Assembly (NCBI GenBank): GCA_026417035.1
Contig: JAOAEA010000008.1
Coordinates: forward strand, 1 to 64,000
DNA: 64,000 nt
Origin: Burkholderiales bacterium
GTDB taxonomy: Bacteria > Pseudomonadota > Gammaproteobacteria > Burkholderiales > SG8-39
Direction: 5' to 3'
Shown here: positions 59,318 through 64,000 of the stretch, one piece after another
Layout of the letters: each line of letters begins with the position of its first letter
How positions within the stretch are numbered: the first letter of the stretch is position 1
Translations under genes and position numbers: made by a program
The notes under the pieces: generated by a model
The model's input: the letters and a program-made list of their open reading frames with translations, nothing else
The model's database searches: none
What the model was told of the DNA's origin: nothing

Positions 59318-60568
59318 ATGCCCGAGCACTACGACGCCCTCGAGACCCGGCACCCCGAGATCCGCGAGCGCGACCTCATGGCCGCGCTGCCGAAGCAGAT
59401 CGAGCACGCCAAGACGCACGCGCCCGGCTTCGCGAAGATCCTCGCCGGCATCGATCCGCGCGAGGTGAGGAGCCGCGAGGCGCTCGCCAAGCTGCCGGTC
59501 ACGCGGAAGTCGGAGCTCAAGGAGCTGCAGCGCGCGCTGCCGCCGCTCGGCGGGCTGAACGCGACGCCGGTCGGGAAGCTCGCCAAGATCTTCGTCTCGC
59601 CCGGCCCGATCTACGACCCGGAAGGGCACGCGCGCGACTGGTGGCGCACGGCGCGCGGCCTCTTCGCCAACGGGCTCCGCGCCGGTGACATCGTGTTGAA
59701 CACGTTCGCCTACCACTTCACGCCGGCGGGCTCGATGCTCGAGAAAGGCGCGGAGGCGATCGGCTGCACCGTCGTGCCGGGCGGTGTCGGCCAGACCGAG
59801 ATGCAGGTGACGACGATCGCCGACCTCAAGGTCGCCGCCTACATCGGCACGCCGTCCTTCCTCAAGCTGATCCTCGAGAAGGCCGACGAGATGCGCGCCG
59901 ACATCTCGTCGCTCAGGAAGGCGAGCGTCGGCGCCGAATACCTGCCGCCGGCACTGCGCGCCGCAGCGCGCGCGCGCGGCATCTCGGTGATGCAGTGCTA
60001 TGCGAGCGCCGACCTCGGGCTGATGGCCTACGAGACCGCCGACGACGCGGGCAACGTCTGCGAGGGCATGGTGCTCGACGAAGGCGTGCTGCTGGAGATC
60101 GTCCGCCCCGGCACCGGCGACCCGGTTCGCGAGGGCGAGGTCGGCGAGGTGGTCATCACCACCTTCAACCACGACTACCCGCTCATCCGCTTCGCCACCG
60201 GCGACCTCTCGGCGGTGCTCCCCGGCCCGAGTCCCTGCGGCCGCACCAACACGCGCATCCGCGGCTGGCTGGGGCGCGCGGACCAGACGACCAAGGTGCG
60301 GGGCATGTTCGTCCACCCGTCGCAGGTCGCGGAGGTCCTGAAGCGCCATCCCGAGCTCGCGCGCGCGCGGCTCGTGATCGACAACGCGACCGGCCAGGAC
60401 CGCATGACGCTGAAGTGCGAGGTCCAGGGCGCGCCGGAGGGGCTCGCCCGTGCGGTGGCGGAGACGCTGCGCGAGGTCACCAAGCTGCGCGGCGAGTTCG
60501 AGGCGGTCGCGCCGGGCACCCTGCCGAACGACGGCAAGGTGATCGAGGACGCGCGCAAGTACGAGTAG
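59318..60568 (+). CDS. Phenylacetate-CoA ligase-like AMP-binding enzyme
   Basis: DALETRHPEIRERDLMAALPKQIEHAKTHAPGF; TGDLSAVLPGPSPCGRTNTRIRGWLGRADQTTKVRGMFVHPSQV. Confidence 0.9.
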   Translation: MPEHYDALETRHPEIRERDLMAALPKQIEHAKTHAPGFAKILAGIDPREVRSREALAKLPVTRKSELKELQRALPPLGGLNATPVGKLAKIFVSPGPIYDPEGHARDWWRTARGLFANGLRAGDIVLNTFAYHFTPAGSMLEKGAEAIGCTVVPGGVGQTEMQVTTIADLKVAAYIGTPSFLKLILEKADEMRADISSLRKASVGAEYLPPALRAAARARGISVMQCYASADLGLMAYETADDAGNVCEGMVLDEGVLLEIVRPGTGDPVREGEVGEVVITTFNHDYPLIRFATGDLSAVLPGPSPCGRTNTRIRGWLGRADQTTKVRGMFVHPSQVAEVLKRHPELARARLVIDNATGQDRMTLKCEVQGAPEGLARAVAETLREVTKLRGEFEAVAPGTLPNDGKVIEDARKYE

Positions 60569-60579
60569 CGCTTGGCGGT

Positions 60580-60740
60580 CGCGGAGGATGCGGAGGGCGC
60601 GCAAGCGCGCGAGACGCGCGGCCGAAGATCGGCACGCAGCGCTCGTGCGGCGCGGGCGCCCGATCTTCCCCTTCGCGGGAAGCCGCAGGCCTGAACTGCA
60701 CGAAACGAGCGCCTTTCGCAATCCCCTGCGTCCGCGGCAG
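60580..60740. repeat. Intercistronic element C with 9-nt-periodic inverted termini
   Basis: cgcggagga-tgcggaggg-cgcgcaag vs reverse complement of cctttcgcaatcccctgcgtccgcggcag. Confidence 0.6.
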
Positions 60741-61948
60741 TGAGCGCCCAGCGTCCCAAGCCCCTCGCCGGCCTGCGCGTCCTCGACCTGACGCGGCTCC
60801 TGCCCGGCCCGCTCGCGACGATGCACCTCGCGGACCTCGGCGCCGACGTCGTCAAGATCGAGGACACCGGCCCGGGCGACTACACGCGCGTGCTCGGCCA
60901 CCGCCGGCGCAAGCCCGACGGCACGCGCGCCGACACCGACTTCTTCCTGCTCATCAACCGCAACAAGCGGGCGCTGCGCCTCGACCTGAAGCAGGCGGCG
61001 GGCCGCGAGGTGTTCGTGCGGCTCGCCAAGGACGCGGACGTCGTGGTCGAAGGCTTCCGCCCGGGCGTGATGGCGAAGCTCGGCGTCGGCTACGACGTCC
61101 TCGCCGCGGCGAACCCGAAGCTCGTCTATTGCGCGATCTCCGGCTACGGGCAGGACGGGCCGCTCGCCGGCATGGCGGGCCACGACATCAATTACGTCGG
61201 TTACGCCGGCGTCGGGGACCAGATGGGACGCGAGGGCGCGCCACCGACGGTGCCGAACTTCCAGATCGGCGATCTGCTCGGCGGCACCATGGCCGCGGTC
61301 ATGGGCGTGCTCGCCGCGGTGATCGACGCGCGCGCGACCGGCCGCGGCCGCTTCGTGGACGTGTCGATGACCGACGCGGTGCTCGCGCACGCGATCGTGC
61401 CGCTCGTCGAGACGCTCGCCGCCGGCCGCGCGCCGCCGCGCGGCACGACCATGCTCGCGGGCGGGCTCGCCTGCTACAACGTGTACGAGACCGCCGACGG
61501 GCGCTGGATGGCGGTCGGCGCGCTCGAGGAGAAATTCTGGCACACGCTCTGCGACACGCTCGGCGCGCCGGAGCTGAAACCGCTGCATCTCGTCTTCGGC
61601 GAGGCGGCGCGGCCGGCGAAGGAGAAGCTCGCGGCGATCTTCGCGTCGCAGCCGCAGGCGCACTGGACCGCGGTGTTCGCGGGCGCCGACTGCTGCGTGA
61701 CGCCGATCCTCACGATGGAGGAAGCGCTCGCGCATCCGCTGTTCGCCGCGCGCGGCATGGTCGTGCGCACGCCGCACCCTGCCGGCGGCGAGCTTCCGCA
61801 GCTCGGGCCGCCGGTCAAGTTCTCGGAGTTCGCGTTCGCCGTCGAACGCGGGGCGCCGCGCCCCGGCGAGCACTCCGAGGAGGTCCTCGCCGCCGCGGGC
61901 TACACCGGCGCGGAGATCGCGCGGCTGCGCGAGGAGGGCGTGATCTGA
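60740..61948 (+). CDS. CaiB/BaiF family CoA-transferase
   Basis: [37 protein letters not shown] start. Confidence 0.95.
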   Translation: MSAQRPKPLAGLRVLDLTRLLPGPLATMHLADLGADVVKIEDTGPGDYTRVLGHRRRKPDGTRADTDFFLLINRNKRALRLDLKQAAGREVFVRLAKDADVVVEGFRPGVMAKLGVGYDVLAAANPKLVYCAISGYGQDGPLAGMAGHDINYVGYAGVGDQMGREGAPPTVPNFQIGDLLGGTMAAVMGVLAAVIDARATGRGRFVDVSMTDAVLAHAIVPLVETLAAGRAPPRGTTMLAGGLACYNVYETADGRWMAVGALEEKFWHTLCDTLGAPELKPLHLVFGEAARPAKEKLAAIFASQPQAHWTAVFAGADCCVTPILTMEEALAHPLFAARGMVVRTPHPAGGELPQLGPPVKFSEFAFAVERGAPRPGEHSEEVLAAAGYTGAEIARLREEGVI

Positions 61949-62820
61949 TGTCCGCCCCCGACGTCGGGGCCGCGCGCGCCGCGCTCTTCACGCCGGGCAA
62001 CCGCTCCGACCGCTTCGCCCGGGCGGCGGCGAGCGGCGCCGATGCGCTCATCCTCGACCTCGAGGACGCGGTCGCGGCGGCCGAGAAGGACCGCGCGCGG
62101 GAGGGCGTGCTCGCCCACTTCGCGGGCGACTTCCGCAGCGGCCTCGCGAGCGGGCAGATGGCGGGCCTGCGCATCAACAACGTCCACACCGCGGCCGGCC
62201 TGCGCGACCTCGCGGCCCTTGCGGACGCGCGCATCGCGCCCGACTTCGTGATGCTGCCCAAGCTCGAATCGGCCTTCGAGGTGCGCCTCGCGGCGCGCCA
62301 CATCGCGCGCCGGACGGCGCTCGTCTGCGCGATCGAATCGGCGCGCGGGCTCGAGGCCGCAATCGAGATCGCTCGCGCCGATCCACGGGTGCGCGCGCTC
62401 GCCATGGGCGGCGCGGACCTCGCGGTGAGCCTGCGCGCGGAGAACGCCTGGGAGGCGCTCCTGTTCGCGCGCTCGCGCCTCGTGCAGGCGGCGGCCGCCG
62501 CGGGCATCGGCCTGCTCGATTCGCCGCACTTCGAGCTCGCCGACGAGGCGGGACTCGCCGAGTCCTCGCGGCGGGCCAGGGCGCTCGGCTTCACCGGCCG
62601 CCTCGCCGTGCATCCGCGGCAGGTGCCGGTGATCCAGGCGGCATTCACCCCCACCCCCGAGGAGGTCGCGCGCGCCGAGCGGATCGTCGCCGCGCTCGCG
62701 GCCGCCGGCGGCAACGTCTGCGAGCTCGACGGCGAGATGGTGGAAGGACCGATCGTGCGCGCGGCCGAACGGATCCTGGCGGCGGCACGCTCGCGCAGCG
62801 TTTCCGGAGGGCCCCGATGA
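61948..62820 (+). CDS. HpcH/HpaI (CitE-like) CoA ester lyase
   Basis: [37 protein letters not shown] overlap with upstream gene. Confidence 0.92.
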   Translation: MSAPDVGAARAALFTPGNRSDRFARAAASGADALILDLEDAVAAAEKDRAREGVLAHFAGDFRSGLASGQMAGLRINNVHTAAGLRDLAALADARIAPDFVMLPKLESAFEVRLAARHIARRTALVCAIESARGLEAAIEIARADPRVRALAMGGADLAVSLRAENAWEALLFARSRLVQAAAAAGIGLLDSPHFELADEAGLAESSRRARALGFTGRLAVHPRQVPVIQAAFTPTPEEVARAERIVAALAAAGGNVCELDGEMVEGPIVRAAERILAAARSRSVSGGPR

Positions 62821-63689
62821 CTTATTCGACGCTCCTCTACGAAAAGCAGGACCGCATCGCGCGGATCACGCTGAACCGCCCGGAGCGGCTCAACGCGATC
62901 AACGAGGCGATGCCCGGGGAGATCCGGCGCGCGGTCGCACAGGCGAACGACGACGATGACGTGCACGTCATCGTGCTCGCCGGCGCCGGGCGCGCCTTCT
63001 GCTCGGGCTACGACCTGAAGATGTTCGCCGAGGGCGAGACGGCCGGCGTCCAGCCGATGCCCTGGGACCCGATGCGCGACTACAAGCTGATGCGCGCCTG
63101 GACCGACGATTTCTTCAGCCTCTGGCGCAGCTACAAGCCGACGCTCTGCAAGGTGCACGGCTACGCGGTCGCGGGCGGCTCCGATATCGCGCTCTGCGCC
63201 GACATCGTCGTCATGGCCGAGGACGCGCGCATCGGCTACATGCCCTCGCGCGTGTGGGGTTGCCCGACCACCGCGATGTGGGTCTATCGCATCGGCGCGG
63301 AGAAGGCCAAACGCATGCTCTTCACCGGCGACACCATCGACGGGCGCACGGCCAGGGAATGGGGGCTCGTGTACGACGCGGTGCCCGCGGACCGGCTCGA
63401 CGCCGCGGTGGACGCGCTCGCCGGGCGCATCGCCGGGGTGCCCAAGAACCAGCTCATGATGCAGAAGCTGATGATCAACCAGGCCTACGACAACATGGGG
63501 CTCGCCGGCACGCAGATGGTGGCGACGCTCTTCGACGGCATCACGCGCCACTCGCCCGAAGGGATGTGGTTCAAGCGCTACGCCGAAGCGCACGGCTTCC
63601 ACGCGGCGGTCGAGTGGCGCGACTCGGGGCGCCCGATCCCCGAGGGGCGCGAGGGCCTCGCCGCGGGTGGGGAGGAAGGGAAACGGTGA
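62817..63689 (+). CDS. Enoyl-CoA hydratase/isomerase (crotonase) family protein
   Basis: [38 protein letters not shown] overlap. Confidence 0.95.
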   Translation: MTYSTLLYEKQDRIARITLNRPERLNAINEAMPGEIRRAVAQANDDDDVHVIVLAGAGRAFCSGYDLKMFAEGETAGVQPMPWDPMRDYKLMRAWTDDFFSLWRSYKPTLCKVHGYAVAGGSDIALCADIVVMAEDARIGYMPSRVWGCPTTAMWVYRIGAEKAKRMLFTGDTIDGRTAREWGLVYDAVPADRLDAAVDALAGRIAGVPKNQLMMQKLMINQAYDNMGLAGTQMVATLFDGITRHSPEGMWFKRYAEAHGFHAAVEWRDSGRPIPEGREGLAAGGEEGKR

Positions 63690-64000
63690 AGCGGACTGTC
63701 ACTGCGATGCTCTTCGCCGCGCTCGCGCTCGCGGGCGCTGCGGCGAGCGCCCAGGACGAGGAGAAAGCGCCGTACCGGCCCACGCCACGCGAGGTCGTGG
63801 AGCGGATGCTCGAGCTCGCGCGGGTCGGGCCGGGCGACTACGTGGTGGACCTCGGCTCCGGGGACGGCCGCATCGTCCTCACCGCGGCGAAGAAATACGG
63901 CGCGCGCGGCCTCGGCGTCGAGATCGACCGCGGGCTGGTGCGCGACGCCCGCGCCGCCGCCGTGCGCGAGGGCGTCGCCGACCGCGCGCGCTTCGAGGTC
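63686..64000 (+). CDS. Class I SAM-dependent methyltransferase with N-terminal signal peptide, 3' truncated by window edge
   Basis: GTG start; signal peptide ...[38 protein letters not shown]. Confidence 0.85.
   Translation, partial: MKRTVTAMLFAALALAGAAASAQDEEKAPYRPTPREVVERMLELARVGPGDYVVDLGSGDGRIVLTAAKKYGARGLGVEIDRGLVRDARAAAVREGVADRARFEV

Overview
High-GC proteobacterial (probably betaproteobacterial) chromosome segment with about 52 supportable protein-coding genes. No rRNA, tRNA or CRISPR array was recognised. Main blocks: (i) C-terminal end of an IcmF-like mutase and a disrupted ERCC4-domain nuclease gene; (ii) DsbD/ScsB-like reductase plus thioredoxin; (iii) MoxR-DUF58-VWA cluster and a DegP/Q-like protease; (iv) a 758-aa RTX-type protein with three ~155-aa tandem modules, divergent from its own type I secretion ABC transporter and HlyD-type adaptor; (v) housekeeping and accessory genes including malic enzyme, SbmA-like ABC, ParE-like toxin/antitoxin, a MesD-like short methionine synthase, prfC and a catalytically dead HtrA-like protein; (vi) a cou-like hydroxycinnamate catabolic cluster (MarR, feruloyl-CoA synthetase, amidohydrolase, fused hydratase/dehydrogenase); (vii) a liv-type ABC transporter and acyl-CoA ligase operon. 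The best candidates for something undescribed are: a family of five 160-250 bp intercistronic elements with 9-nt-periodic terminal inverted repeats that almost fill the spacers between co-directional genes (49-61 kb); heptamer-repeat arrays abutting convergent stop codons; and the RTX/T1SS module with a TGAC/GTCA palindrome cluster in its divergent promoter. All calls come from reading the sequence and supplied translations; no database search was possible.
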